From positions 4,464,001 to 4,528,000 of the forward strand of contig OW818680.1 in assembly GCA_942493055.1 (NCBI GenBank): a stretch of DNA of 64,000 nt, written 5' to 3'. Source of the stretch: CAIZQW01 sp942493055 (GTDB taxonomy: Bacteria > Verrucomicrobiota > Kiritimatiellia > RFP12 > UBA1067). The translations under genes and the position numbers were made by a program. Of the stretch, positions 19,328-27,679 are shown in pieces. Each line of letters begins with the position of its first letter. Positions within the stretch are counted from its first letter, which is position 1. Under the pieces are notes generated by a model, which worked only from the letters and a program-made list of their open reading frames with translations, was not told where the DNA came from and did no database searches.

Positions 19328-21625
19328 ATGTTATCTACAGGCAGACTACAATTCAGGCTGGAGCATCAGCACAAGCTGGTGGGCGAACTTTTTTCCGATG
19401 ATATCGCGGGAGAGGTATTGATCGGGCGGAGCAAGGAGTGTGCGCTGGTGATCCCTTCGGAAGACCGTGCCGCCAGTGCAAAGCACGCGATCCTCAAAAA
19501 GAAGTTCAACGGTATCCATATTGTGGATGCTGGCAGCCGGAATGGGCTCTTCTTCAACGGGGAGCGCATCACGGAGCGTAAGCTGAGTACCGGCGACTGT
19601 ATTAAAATTGGCGAAAGCGAATTGTTTGTCTCCTCTGTCGCAGCGCAGAAAAAGGAGCAAGCCGCCGTGGCGACCGCCATGAATAAATGCCACCGGCTCG
19701 AGTGTCTCAGCGGGGTGATCAAGGGCCAGGTGTTCGACATTGGACAACAGATGCTTCGTGTGGGCTCTGACCCTGAAAGCGAGTTGCACCTTGCGGACAG
19801 CCTGATTTCCCGTCGTCATGCCGAGCTTTCCGTGGATGAGAAGGGCGAGTGCTGGGTGAATGACCTGAAGAGTGCAAACGGGACCTTTGTCAATCGCATT
19901 CCGCTGAGCGGCAAGAAGCGTATGTTGAAAGATGGCGACATTGTCTCCTTCGCGTTCATGGATTTTCGCTTCCTGGACAAGGCGGTGAAACATACACGCT
20001 CCTTCTTCTGGGTGAAGATAGCCTCCATCCTCGTGACACTGATCGCCGGAGCCATCTTCTATTTTGCCTATTTGGTCGGGACATCCTCTGCCCCAGACTT
20101 GATAAAGATGGCTAAAATCTATGCGTCTCAGGAACGTTTCGTGGATGCACGCAACCGTCTGGAGTCGGCACAGAATGCCCGTCAGTATCAGCAGTATAGC
20201 GTCGAGTGTGAAGCGCTCCTGGAGAAGGTCAACACCTGGGAGAAGACCTATAATGACTGGAGCTTTGTCCAGAAGAGCATGAAGGCGCGGGAGTGGCCGG
20301 AAGCCGTGCGGACCTTAGCTTCTATGCGGTGTGACCTGATGGAAAACTGGAACTGGAATGAATTGAATGCCATGAAGGCCAAGAATCAGGCGGGCAAGGT
20401 GAAGGACTATCTGGACTGCTACTTGAAAATCCAGGCATCCTTAAAGAGTACGGATCATGGCGTGGAGGCGATGAAGACTATGCAGCAAGAGCTGACAGCC
20501 ATCATTGAGCAGATGGAGGCGGCCAAGGACGATCTGTATCTGACCTTGCTCGAGGACAGCCGAAAAGTGCTGGAGGCGCTGACAGCCAACTTGACGCATT
20601 TGGCTGACATGAATAAGGCTATCGCCCAACTGGAACAGCCCTATCCCAACTTTAAGCTCATTGTCGCTGAATTGAGCGCAGTCGAAGAGAAGGCGACCGG
20701 AACGGTCAAGCAGATGGCCTCGGGATATTTGGCGCCGATCAAGAAGATGCAGGCCATTCAGGAGCAGCTTCTGAAAAATGCCACAGCCCTGGCCGCGTTG
20801 AAATTTGATCAGGTCTCCTCCTCTATTGAATTGCCGACAGTCGATGAATGCGCGGTCAACCCGTATATCAACAGCCAGCGGAAGAATATCGAGAACATTG
20901 ACAAGAACTTCCAGGTTGCCAAAGCCCAGGTACAACATCTGCTCAATGTTTTCAAGAAGAACAACATTGAGCTCTTTAAGACGCCCAAGCTCGTTCAGGC
21001 CTTCATGGATGAAACCACCTGGCCGGATGTCTTTGCCTGTGACGTGTTGAAGCGTAAGATCCCCAAGCGTACCCGGACTGAACCTGAGGGCGCGTATGAC
21101 CGGGTGCTAGGCGTGGACTATTTCTATGAATTGTTGCGCGCCCTGCCGGAAAAATACGATGGCTCGGCTCTTGAGTCGATGCAGTTCCAGCCCGAATGCG
21201 TGCAGATCAAAAATCTCTTCAGAAATTATGTCGACTATGTCAGCTTCGTGACGCTGCCGCAAAACAAGTGGCTGCTCCGGGGCGAGATTCAAAAGGTGCA
21301 TGACTATTGCCTGGAGCAAGTGGCGAACCGGGACAAGATCATTACCTTCCTCTTTGACGAAACAGCCGCAGACACGTTGACGCGGCGTTCGATATTCGGC
21401 CGTGCCGTCGCGATTCATCTTGCGCCGGACGGGCGCTATTCACGGGATGTCTGTGAAAAGGTGTCCGAGGACTTTAAAAAGTACAGATTGCCGCTGGTGA
21501 AGCTGAACAACGATTATGATGCAGCGCCCCCGGAAAAAGCGATTGAGATTCGGACGCAAATCCTCGCGACGGGGATTCCCGGTGACCCGGTGGTGCGCCG
21601 CATGTGGGCAACGATACAGGAGTAA
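19328..21625 (+). CDS. Membrane protein with two tandem FHA domains
   Basis: 765 residues from the ATG at 19328, 2 bp after the preceding stop; GTG at 19292 and ATG at 19316 are in-frame alternatives and no strong ribosome-binding site decides. FHA 1 (~1-100) has VLIGRSKECALVI, SAKHAIL and GSRNGLFFNG. FHA 2 (~115-210) is canonical: LRVGSDPESELHL, ISRRHAEL, SANGTFVN. One span (~226-252) precedes a ~510-residue, mostly helical extracytoplasmic region with no recognised family. Two phosphothreonine readers on one protein suggest a bridge between phosphorylated partners, such as the kinase and the FHA-CpaF motor. Confidence 0.82.
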   Translation: MLSTGRLQFRLEHQHKLVGELFSDDIAGEVLIGRSKECALVIPSEDRAASAKHAILKKKFNGIHIVDAGSRNGLFFNGERITERKLSTGDCIKIGESELFVSSVAAQKKEQAAVATAMNKCHRLECLSGVIKGQVFDIGQQMLRVGSDPESELHLADSLISRRHAELSVDEKGECWVNDLKSANGTFVNRIPLSGKKRMLKDGDIVSFAFMDFRFLDKAVKHTRSFFWVKIASILVTLIAGAIFYFAYLVGTSSAPDLIKMAKIYASQERFVDARNRLESAQNARQYQQYSVECEALLEKVNTWEKTYNDWSFVQKSMKAREWPEAVRTLASMRCDLMENWNWNELNAMKAKNQAGKVKDYLDCYLKIQASLKSTDHGVEAMKTMQQELTAIIEQMEAAKDDLYLTLLEDSRKVLEALTANLTHLADMNKAIAQLEQPYPNFKLIVAELSAVEEKATGTVKQMASGYLAPIKKMQAIQEQLLKNATALAALKFDQVSSSIELPTVDECAVNPYINSQRKNIENIDKNFQVAKAQVQHLLNVFKKNNIELFKTPKLVQAFMDETTWPDVFACDVLKRKIPKRTRTEPEGAYDRVLGVDYFYELLRALPEKYDGSALESMQFQPECVQIKNLFRNYVDYVSFVTLPQNKWLLRGEIQKVHDYCLEQVANRDKIITFLFDETAADTLTRRSIFGRAVAIHLAPDGRYSRDVCEKVSEDFKKYRLPLVKLNNDYDAAPPEKAIEIRTQILATGIPGDPVVRRMWATIQE

Positions 21626-21628
21626 CAG

Positions 21629-22273
21629 ATGGTGAGCCAGACGAAACAGATAGGTCTCTCTCTGATGCTGAGCATGGGCGCAGCGCTCATCCTCTGCGCG
21701 CAGCAGCGCATCACGCCAGGGGATGCCGCCCAGCTACGGCAACAGTACACACGGGAGTTGCGTGAGGTCCAAGGGCAGTTGGACAGGAGCCAAGGCGAAA
21801 GCAAGCACGTCGTCAGGGAGGCCTCTGTAGCAGAGCTTGAAGCACGACAGGGACAAGCGTCTCAGCGGAGTCGGAAAAAAGGCGCAGAAAAGAGAAGAGG
21901 CGATCCCCGTTCAGCTGAAGAGAAGGCGAAGATCAATGCCGAACTCAAAGCGTTCAACGCGCGGATCCCTGAAATAAATGCCTCGCTGGCCCAGGCCTCC
22001 TCGAACGCGACGCTGCCCCAGATCAAGCTCACCCCCATGACTGCTGATACGCTGCTGGCCTCTGCCGGCGGCAAAGGCCGTTCAGGCGCACCAGCCCAAG
22101 GGCAGGCTGTCAATCAGGCGATTAACCTGCGTATCCAAGAGGAGTTGAAGAAGGCGGATCCCGCGACACGCAAGCAGATGATGGCTGTTTTAAAGGCGGT
22201 GGAGCAGGGGAAGCCGGTTCCTCTGCCTCGCACCGTTCCCGCCTCCCAACGCCTTACGAAAGGGGTCCCATGA
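21629..22273 (+). CDS. Small secreted helical protein in the Tad locus, unrecognised
   Basis: 214 residues. An N-terminal hydrophobic stretch (IGLSLMLSMGAALILCA) looks like a signal peptide. The rest is Gln/Arg/Lys/Ala-rich and mostly helical, with a basic patch SRKKGAEKRRGDPRS. The ATG follows an AGGAGTAACAG ribosome-binding site and the stop overlaps the next pilin start (ATGA). Position directly before the pilins suggests a periplasmic assembly factor, but no family was recognised. Confidence 0.65.
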   Translation: MVSQTKQIGLSLMLSMGAALILCAQQRITPGDAAQLRQQYTRELREVQGQLDRSQGESKHVVREASVAELEARQGQASQRSRKKGAEKRRGDPRSAEEKAKINAELKAFNARIPEINASLAQASSNATLPQIKLTPMTADTLLASAGGKGRSGAPAQGQAVNQAINLRIQEELKKADPATRKQMMAVLKAVEQGKPVPLPRTVPASQRLTKGVP

Positions 22274-22506
22274 AGAGGTGTCACAGAAAACAGGAGCGAG
22301 GTGCCGTGATGATGGAGTACGTCATCTTGATCATGATGCTCGCGCTTGTCCTTTTTGCCGGCAATAATTATCTGACGAATGACACGTGGATGAATGACAT
22401 ACTGTTTGTGGATCAAGCTACAGGGGCAGGGCCTCCAACCTTAGGCAAGGATGTGGCAGGCATGTATCAGCGGGTGATGGCGGGCATTTGCCTGCCGACG
22501 CCCTGA
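22270..22506 (+). CDS. Flp-type pilin or pilin-like protein 1
   Basis: 78 residues. The N-terminus MKRCHRKQERG is followed by AVMMEYVILIMMLALVLFAG. This is the Flp prepilin pattern: cleavage after Gly11, Glu at +5 and Tyr at +6, then a hydrophobic helix. The C-terminal part (GICLPTP at the end) is unlike the other two pilins. It overlaps the upstream gene by 4 bp. It could be the major pilin or a minor pilin with a special tip role; the sequence does not decide. Confidence 0.8.
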   Translation: MKRCHRKQERGAVMMEYVILIMMLALVLFAGNNYLTNDTWMNDILFVDQATGAGPPTLGKDVAGMYQRVMAGICLPTP

Positions 22507-22632
22507 AGAGGCGAAATTTCACAAAAAGATGGTTATGAACAATGAGCAGTGAGGGATTCGGAGGGGCTTGCATCGGGTGATGCAGGTCAGGATGTTCGGG
22601 TTCAGCACTGGATTAATGAAGGGAAAAAACAA

Positions 22633-22965
22633 ATGAAACTCAACTGGAACGTTGCACGTGCAAAGAAGCATTTGCTCGGGCGTATGCTCTGCCGCATGGC
22701 GGGTGATCAGAAGGGCGCCGTGATGATGGAATACGTCATCGTGGCTGTTCTGATTGCTGCTGCATGCGTCACGGCAGTTGCGATGTTTGGCCGTACGATC
22801 GTCGGCATGTTCAGCGTCGCTGCAAAGGGTGCGACAGGCGATTCCAAGGATGCAAAGTCCACGCAGGACTTGGTGCGCGATGATCAAAAAGCGGATGCGA
22901 CGAAAGCTGGTGAATACCATGACAGTCTGCATACGGGTACGGCTAAAGGCAGCGCAACAAAATGA
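22633..22965 (+). CDS. Flp-type pilin 2
   Basis: 110 residues from the ATG at 22633, preceded by GAAGGG; an upstream in-frame start at 22549 gives a less likely leader. The leader is long (28 residues) and ends in Gly28, followed by AVMMEYVIVAVLIAAACVTA, so Glu+5 and Tyr+6 are present. The mature tail is hydrophilic and ends with YHDSLHTG. Pilin 3 at 26134 shares the helix and the tail (YHDSMHTG), so the two are paralogues. A 126-bp gap with no clear promoter separates it from pilin 1. Confidence 0.82.
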   Translation: MKLNWNVARAKKHLLGRMLCRMAGDQKGAVMMEYVIVAVLIAAACVTAVAMFGRTIVGMFSVAAKGATGDSKDAKSTQDLVRDDQKADATKAGEYHDSLHTGTAKGSATK

Positions 22966-23009
22966 CCGAATATGGCCTGTAAAACTGCTGGTACAGCAGT
23001 GAAATAAGC

Positions 23010-23540
23010 ATGACTGATACTGCACTTAAACTGTTGCTGGCGACACCGTGGCTCCTGACGCTCTGCGTCTGGGATGTCAAGCATCGGAGGCTGCCCAATC
23101 TGCTGACGCTGGGCGGCGCAGCCGTCTGTCTGGCGGCCTATCTGGGCGCAGACGGATTCCCGATGGCGGTTCGGGGGTTGCTGGCCGGCTTGTTGTGCGG
23201 GCTCTTCCTCTTCCTGCCGTTCCTGTTAAAGGCGGCAGGAGGGGGAGATGTCAAGATGCTCTTCGCCTGTGGCATCTTGGTCGGTATGGGCAATATCATG
23301 AATTTTCTCTTTTTCATGTCCATTGCCGGTTTCTTATTAGCGCTGATTATGTGGTTTGCCGGCCGGGTCGATATGCGCCGCGTGAAACATTATGCGCGGT
23401 GCGTACTGGACTGGAGCTATGACCGGAAGGTTGGCCGGGAAGGCCTCCCTTCCCGGGACAATGAACACTGCCGGATACCGTTCGGAGTGGCCATCGCCGT
23501 CGGGGTCTGGGCGACTTTTATCTGGGATGTTACCTACTGA
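23010..23540 (+). CDS. cpaA: Prepilin peptidase TadV/CpaA (A24 family)
   Basis: 176 residues, polytopic. Both catalytic aspartates of A24 peptidases are visible: Asp22 in CVWDVKHRRLPN and Asp80 in the GxGD-type motif GGGDVKML. The enzyme cuts the leaders of Flp pilins and TadE-like pseudopilins after glycine. It lacks the N-terminal methyltransferase domain of PilD, as expected for TadV. It lies between pilin 2 and tadE. Confidence 0.92.
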   Translation: MTDTALKLLLATPWLLTLCVWDVKHRRLPNLLTLGGAAVCLAAYLGADGFPMAVRGLLAGLLCGLFLFLPFLLKAAGGGDVKMLFACGILVGMGNIMNFLFFMSIAGFLLALIMWFAGRVDMRRVKHYARCVLDWSYDRKVGREGLPSRDNEHCRIPFGVAIAVGVWATFIWDVTY

Positions 23541-23549
23541 TTTTTTAAA

Positions 23550-24191
23550 ATGCGCACAAAACACCATACAGGTTCAGCAATGATGGAGTTCGTCTTGGTC
23601 ATGCCGCTGTTGTTCGTCATGATCATGGGCGTGCTTCAGGTTGCTCATATTTGGATGGCGCGCCAGGTGGTCCATTATGCGGCCTATTGTGCGGCTCGAT
23701 CGACATTGACCGCGAACCATACCCTGTTCCGTGATCAGCCCGTGGCGACAGATGCAGCGTTGCGCGTTTGCGCCTGGATCGCCTTTGATGATGAGGGCGA
23801 CGGCGATGCCCAGGATGTGACCGAGATTCCTGGGTGGGGCAAGATCCCCTTTTCTGAGTCAGTCAAGAAGCGGACCCGGGTCTATACAGGGTATTCTGAT
23901 ACCGACTATATGGGTATGATGGGCACATGCCCGTGGCAGACGCGCGCGGTGGTCGAGTTCGATTTTGCCCTTTTGATGCCCGTGGCCGGGCAGATGATGA
24001 GTTATTTGAAGAAACCGTCAGCGGATGAAGTGGCCCAGCAGATCAGGGACGGCGTGATCGCCGTAAAACCCGGGATGGGCTGGACAGGACAGGAGGAGAA
24101 GAAGAATTACTCCTATCCCTATATCACGCTGAAAGAGATGTGCATTCTGCCCAAACCCTATAGCACAGCTATCTATCCATTAAGTCTTTAA
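23550..24191 (+). CDS. tadE: TadE-like pseudopilin 1
   Basis: 213 residues. The N-terminus MRTKHHTG/SAMMEFVLVMPLLFVMIMG fits the TadE pseudopilin pattern (Gly8, Glu+5, Phe+6, long hydrophobic helix). The rest is an extracytoplasmic domain without a named fold. TadE is processed by TadV and acts in pilus assembly. It follows the peptidase gene by 9 bp and precedes the TadG-like gene by 4 bp. Confidence 0.85.
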   Translation: MRTKHHTGSAMMEFVLVMPLLFVMIMGVLQVAHIWMARQVVHYAAYCAARSTLTANHTLFRDQPVATDAALRVCAWIAFDDEGDGDAQDVTEIPGWGKIPFSESVKKRTRVYTGYSDTDYMGMMGTCPWQTRAVVEFDFALLMPVAGQMMSYLKKPSADEVAQQIRDGVIAVKPGMGWTGQEEKKNYSYPYITLKEMCILPKPYSTAIYPLSL

Positions 24192-24195
24192 CATT

Positions 24196-26115
24196 ATGAA
24201 ACTGATCCTCAAAGCGGCTGGAAAAGCGTTTGTCCGTCTCGGAAGAGACGAGAGCGGAGCCGCTTTTCTCGTGACGCTGGCGCTCTTCATGTTTATGTTT
24301 CTCCTCTGCAGCGGTGTCTATTCGATCGGCGACATCGTCCGGCAGCGCATTGAACTCCAGAATGCCTCGGATGCAGCGGCTTACTCGGCGGCAGTGATCC
24401 AGGCGGACACCATCAGCCGTGTCGCCACCATTAACCGGGCCATGGCGTGGACCTATTTGCAGATGACCCGCCGGCAGATGGACTATATCGTGGATAAATG
24501 GGTGGGTCTGACTGAGACGCGGATGAAAGAAGACCGGGATAAGATGGAAGACTTTTGGGAAGTGTATGGCCAGTGTGACGGCACGCATGACAGCGGCCCG
24601 CAGGGCTCAACGTATTGGTGCGGACTCTATACCATCGATAAGCTCTTTGCCATGAACTGTGAGGGCACGATCCCGATTCCAAACAACATCGACATGATGA
24701 TCCCGATTTTCCAGATGCTCTTCAAACTCCATTTGATGGGCCAGGGCGGATCGGGTAACCCCTTGTGCGATTGGCTGCCGACGCTGGAGCCTCAAATCCT
24801 CTGCGACAAGGCAAATATTCTCGCCATGAATATAGCCCTGATCGACACCATCATGAAGCTCCCGGGGAAGATCGAGGAGGTCGTCCCGAATGTGTTGAAG
24901 GCCAACCTCCCTGAGCGCCTCGTGAACGCCGGCGAGTTCCAATATTATCTGTATCAGAATGAAACGCCGATTCTCAATTTCATTTTTTTAAACAACAAGA
25001 AAGAGGATGAGCGGCGATTTTTGGCCTTTGCCGGTCCCCATTATGATACGGAGGTCCGGAAGACCTTTAACAAGAAGCAGGACGACGGCGGGCAGGTCGG
25101 CTCCGGGTCGAAGGCCGGCGGCGTCAACCATTGGTTCGTCCGCCATGACGGGACACGGCGGGCCAATGACAGCGATATCGGTATTCAGCGCGCCTACCTC
25201 TTCGGGCCGGAAGGCGATTCTTCAGCGTATCAGGACAAGCCGGGCATCCTCGTAGAGCCGAGCAGCAAGAACGATGATGCGGACGATGATTCAAGTCCGG
25301 ATACGACGAGCGCGCTTGTTTCGGAATGGCACTGGAGCGCAACCAAATGGCTCTGTTTCCCCGTTGTGGACGGCTGGGTTCATATCCCGCTGGTCTCTGC
25401 CTGGGAGTGTGACCATTGCAACGGAGGAAGCACCATTGACGAGGCTGACAACAATTGCACCTGGCCTGTCTTGGACTATAACGGTTCTGGAGCGATTCCC
25501 TTGCTGGCAGGTGGCGGGCGGGCTTATGGAGATGACCCGGAACTGCTTTCCGGCGGGGCGAAGGAGATGTATTACACCGGCGCGCTCTGCATGCCGCTGA
25601 TCTTGAATGAGCTCTTCTTCGGTAAACAGGGCTCCCTCGTTGTGGGCCTCTCCCGGAAGTGCAAGAATCCCTGGGATGAGATTTTCGGCAGGGTCAGCGA
25701 GGGTCTGTATAAGGCCTTTAATCCCACGGTCAAAAACATGTGGGCTGTTTCAGCAGCGCGTGCCGGATACCGGGATCCCTCAGATACAGGGCGTTATCAA
25801 ATCGCCTATACGGACCCTGCGCCGCTCTCCTCAAGTTCAAGTCCTGAGCAGTTGAAGAAGAACTGGAACCTGAAAGAGACGGATTGGGATGCGGTCTTCC
25901 TTCCGGTCAAGGATGCCTGGAAGCTCTGCATGGGCACCGAGGTTGAAAGCCCGGGCATGTTTATTGGCACAAGTGATGTGCTGGGTACCATCATGACCGA
26001 GCAATGGAAAGGTTTGGATGGCGGTGGCGCGTCATCCTTTGGAGACGTCCCTGCGCCGCACTTAATGTCAGGGAGTCTGGACTGGAGCGGTTTGTCAGGA
26101 AAGTTGACACACTGA
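24196..26115 (+). CDS. TadG-like pilus assembly protein
   Basis: 639 residues. The N-terminal region RDESGAAFLVTLALFMFMF resembles TadG/TadE-type anchors but lacks Glu+5. The next segment (RIELQNASDAAAYSAAVIQA) is the N-terminal TadG-like motif in which a helix packs against the membrane. The large remainder (rich in Trp, Gly, Asp) is extracytoplasmic and has no von Willebrand A signature that I can see. The gene sits directly after tadE, the usual place for tadG. It probably helps anchor the pilus or envelope complex. Confidence 0.72.
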   Translation: MKLILKAAGKAFVRLGRDESGAAFLVTLALFMFMFLLCSGVYSIGDIVRQRIELQNASDAAAYSAAVIQADTISRVATINRAMAWTYLQMTRRQMDYIVDKWVGLTETRMKEDRDKMEDFWEVYGQCDGTHDSGPQGSTYWCGLYTIDKLFAMNCEGTIPIPNNIDMMIPIFQMLFKLHLMGQGGSGNPLCDWLPTLEPQILCDKANILAMNIALIDTIMKLPGKIEEVVPNVLKANLPERLVNAGEFQYYLYQNETPILNFIFLNNKKEDERRFLAFAGPHYDTEVRKTFNKKQDDGGQVGSGSKAGGVNHWFVRHDGTRRANDSDIGIQRAYLFGPEGDSSAYQDKPGILVEPSSKNDDADDDSSPDTTSALVSEWHWSATKWLCFPVVDGWVHIPLVSAWECDHCNGGSTIDEADNNCTWPVLDYNGSGAIPLLAGGGRAYGDDPELLSGGAKEMYYTGALCMPLILNELFFGKQGSLVVGLSRKCKNPWDEIFGRVSEGLYKAFNPTVKNMWAVSAARAGYRDPSDTGRYQIAYTDPAPLSSSSSPEQLKKNWNLKETDWDAVFLPVKDAWKLCMGTEVESPGMFIGTSDVLGTIMTEQWKGLDGGGASSFGDVPAPHLMSGSLDWSGLSGKLTH

Positions 26116-26133
26116 GTTTTGTGAGAGAAAAAA

Positions 26134-26397
26134 ATGAATAAGGGCACGTCAATAAAGCGTCAGCGTGGGGCAGTGATGATGGAGTATGTCATAGTCGGCC
26201 TACTGATTGCGGTTGCATGCATTTTAGGCGTTGTCATGTTCAGCCGTTCGATTCTCTATGCGTTTGACTCGAGCGCGCGGGGCGCCACCGCGGACAGCAA
26301 TGCAACCAAGAAGTCCCAGGAGGCCTATCGGCAGCAACTGGACCAAGATGCCAAGGATGCCAAGTCTTATCACGATTCAATGCATACGGGAAAGTAG
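26134..26397 (+). CDS. Flp-type pilin 3
   Basis: 87 residues. MNKGTSIKRQRG/AVMMEYVIVGLLIAVACILG shows cleavage after Gly12 with Glu+5 and Tyr+6. The tail (AKDAKSYHDSMHTGK) is clearly related to pilin 2. It lies between the TadG-like gene and the second tadE, so pilin genes are spread over the locus instead of clustered. It is a duplicate of pilin 2; whether both are built into one fibre is unknown. Confidence 0.82.
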   Translation: MNKGTSIKRQRGAVMMEYVIVGLLIAVACILGVVMFSRSILYAFDSSARGATADSNATKKSQEAYRQQLDQDAKDAKSYHDSMHTGK

Positions 26398-26405
26398 GGT
26401 GAGTC

Positions 26406-27158
26406 ATGAAGGTGAAGTCGTCAAAAGGTTCTGTCATGATGGAATTTCTGCTGGTGATGCCGATTTATTTCGCGCTCTTCGGCGGGACATTCTGGATTGG
26501 CGAACTCTTCATGCATCGACAGAAGCTCCTGCAGTTAGACAGGAATTCTGCCATCCATGCCGGCATTCGCCATGATCGTGGAAGCCTGTCTGTGATGTCC
26601 CTGGGCCCCTGGTTTTTTGGAGATCCCGCGCCTGTCGGCGACTTTGTTCCTCCGACGCTGACCGAGGCAAAACAGATGCGTGCCTTGAAGACGGACCAGG
26701 ACCGGTATCCGTGGGCTATGGCTGTCGGCGGAAAGGCCACGATGCTTGCGCCGACCCCTCCGTGGACCAAAGGGTGGTTGATGGTGGAGACCCTCTGGAA
26801 CAGTATGATCCTCACCGTGACGGAGTTGCAGGTGAGCATGCAACCGCTGACCTCCAACAATGAGACGACCTATAATTTTCTCAGTGCGGCGCTCATGCGC
26901 ACCAAGGGCAGTGAGCAAGGCTATCGATCCTGGCATCCGCGCCAAGTCTGCGATGAAAGCGGCCTGCCTGTTTTTTCAGCCGTCTGGTATGAGAAGGTCT
27001 ATAACGCGGATGACCCCTTTAAGACGGTGCAGCAGTATCGGAGCAACTTAAGTAGCCTGCAAAATGACACGGACAAGCCTACAGCTCCCAGCAGAAGGGA
27101 CTATGAACGCTTCTGGGTATATTGGATCTGGAGTCAAAAACCGACTTTTATTCTTTAA
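26406..27158 (+). CDS. tadE: TadE-like pseudopilin 2
   Basis: 250 residues. MKVKSSKG/SVMMEFLLVMPIYFALFGG has the same processing site as TadE 1 (Gly8, Glu+5, Phe+6). A cytoplasmic leader of 8 residues, one helix and an extracytoplasmic domain follow. Distinct from TadE 1 beyond the helix. It starts 8 bp after pilin 3 and is followed by the repeat-fused gene at 27175. Confidence 0.82.
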   Translation: MKVKSSKGSVMMEFLLVMPIYFALFGGTFWIGELFMHRQKLLQLDRNSAIHAGIRHDRGSLSVMSLGPWFFGDPAPVGDFVPPTLTEAKQMRALKTDQDRYPWAMAVGGKATMLAPTPPWTKGWLMVETLWNSMILTVTELQVSMQPLTSNNETTYNFLSAALMRTKGSEQGYRSWHPRQVCDESGLPVFSAVWYEKVYNADDPFKTVQQYRSNLSSLQNDTDKPTAPSRRDYERFWVYWIWSQKPTFIL

Positions 27159-27174
27159 CAAGAGGAGCAGCGGA

Positions 27175-27642
27175 ATGTTGGAATATTGGAATACTGGAAT
27201 ATTGGAATATTGGAATACGGGAAGAGGGGCACGGTTGCCTCGGTCTCCGTATCATCGTTCCATCATTCCACTGTTCCGTCACTCCAGCAGGGGAGCCTTC
27301 AGGCTCACGCTGTTCCTGCTGTTGCTGGCCCTCTCGCAGGCACAGGGCGCGGCCAAGACCTACTCTATACGTATGCCTGTCACAGCAGTCATTACGGAAA
27401 AGGATGATTCAGGAAAGACTTGGCGCAGGAATGGCGCCATGCCCGTCACCTATCAATCAGCCGTCAACCAGATCAAGGCCTGCCTGGGCGGGCAAGGGTG
27501 GCACCTGAAACAAACCATACCGCTGGGAAATGCCAATGACCGTATACTCATGAATTTCCAAAACAAGAAACTGAAGATTACGGTGATGGTCTGGAAAATC
27601 AAGCTGAACCAGGCTGGTTTTTCCTGGGGCATCGTGGAATAA
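27175..27642 (+). CDS. Small secreted protein whose N-terminus is encoded by an 8-bp repeat element
   Basis: 155 residues from the ATG at 27175, which has AGAGGAG 7 bp upstream. Residues 1-15 are MLEYWNTGILEYWNT, read directly from TTGGAATA repeats. A basic stretch follows, then a signal-peptide-like core (RLTLFLLLLALSQAQGAAK, ~42-60). The mature part (~95 residues, ending SWGIVE) matches no family I know. No ATG, GTG or TTG with a ribosome-binding site lies closer to the signal peptide, so the repeat element seems to have replaced the original 5' end. The gene may still be functional; it is flanked by Tad genes. Confidence 0.55.
   Translation: MLEYWNTGILEYWNTGRGARLPRSPYHRSIIPLFRHSSRGAFRLTLFLLLLALSQAQGAAKTYSIRMPVTAVITEKDDSGKTWRRNGAMPVTYQSAVNQIKACLGGQGWHLKQTIPLGNANDRILMNFQNKKLKITVMVWKIKLNQAGFSWGIVE
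27178..27292. repeat. Imperfect palindromic element built from 8-bp units
   Basis: Five tandem units of [T/C]TGGAATA run from 27178 to 27217. About 35 bp later, four inverted-type units (TTCCATCA, TTCCACTG, TTCCGTCA, CTCCAGCA) run from 27258 to 27289. The halves can pair imperfectly as a long hairpin. All three forward frames stay open across it. It resembles dispersed GGAAT-type repeats found in many uncultured bacterial genomes (from memory). Confidence 0.7.
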
Positions 27643-27679
27643 GTTGCTGTTTCAATGTTTGATATGAAAGGAGGCACAC

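Noticed and set aside
27178..27292. CRISPR array
   Set aside because: Repeat units are 8 bp without spacers, and no cas genes are nearby.
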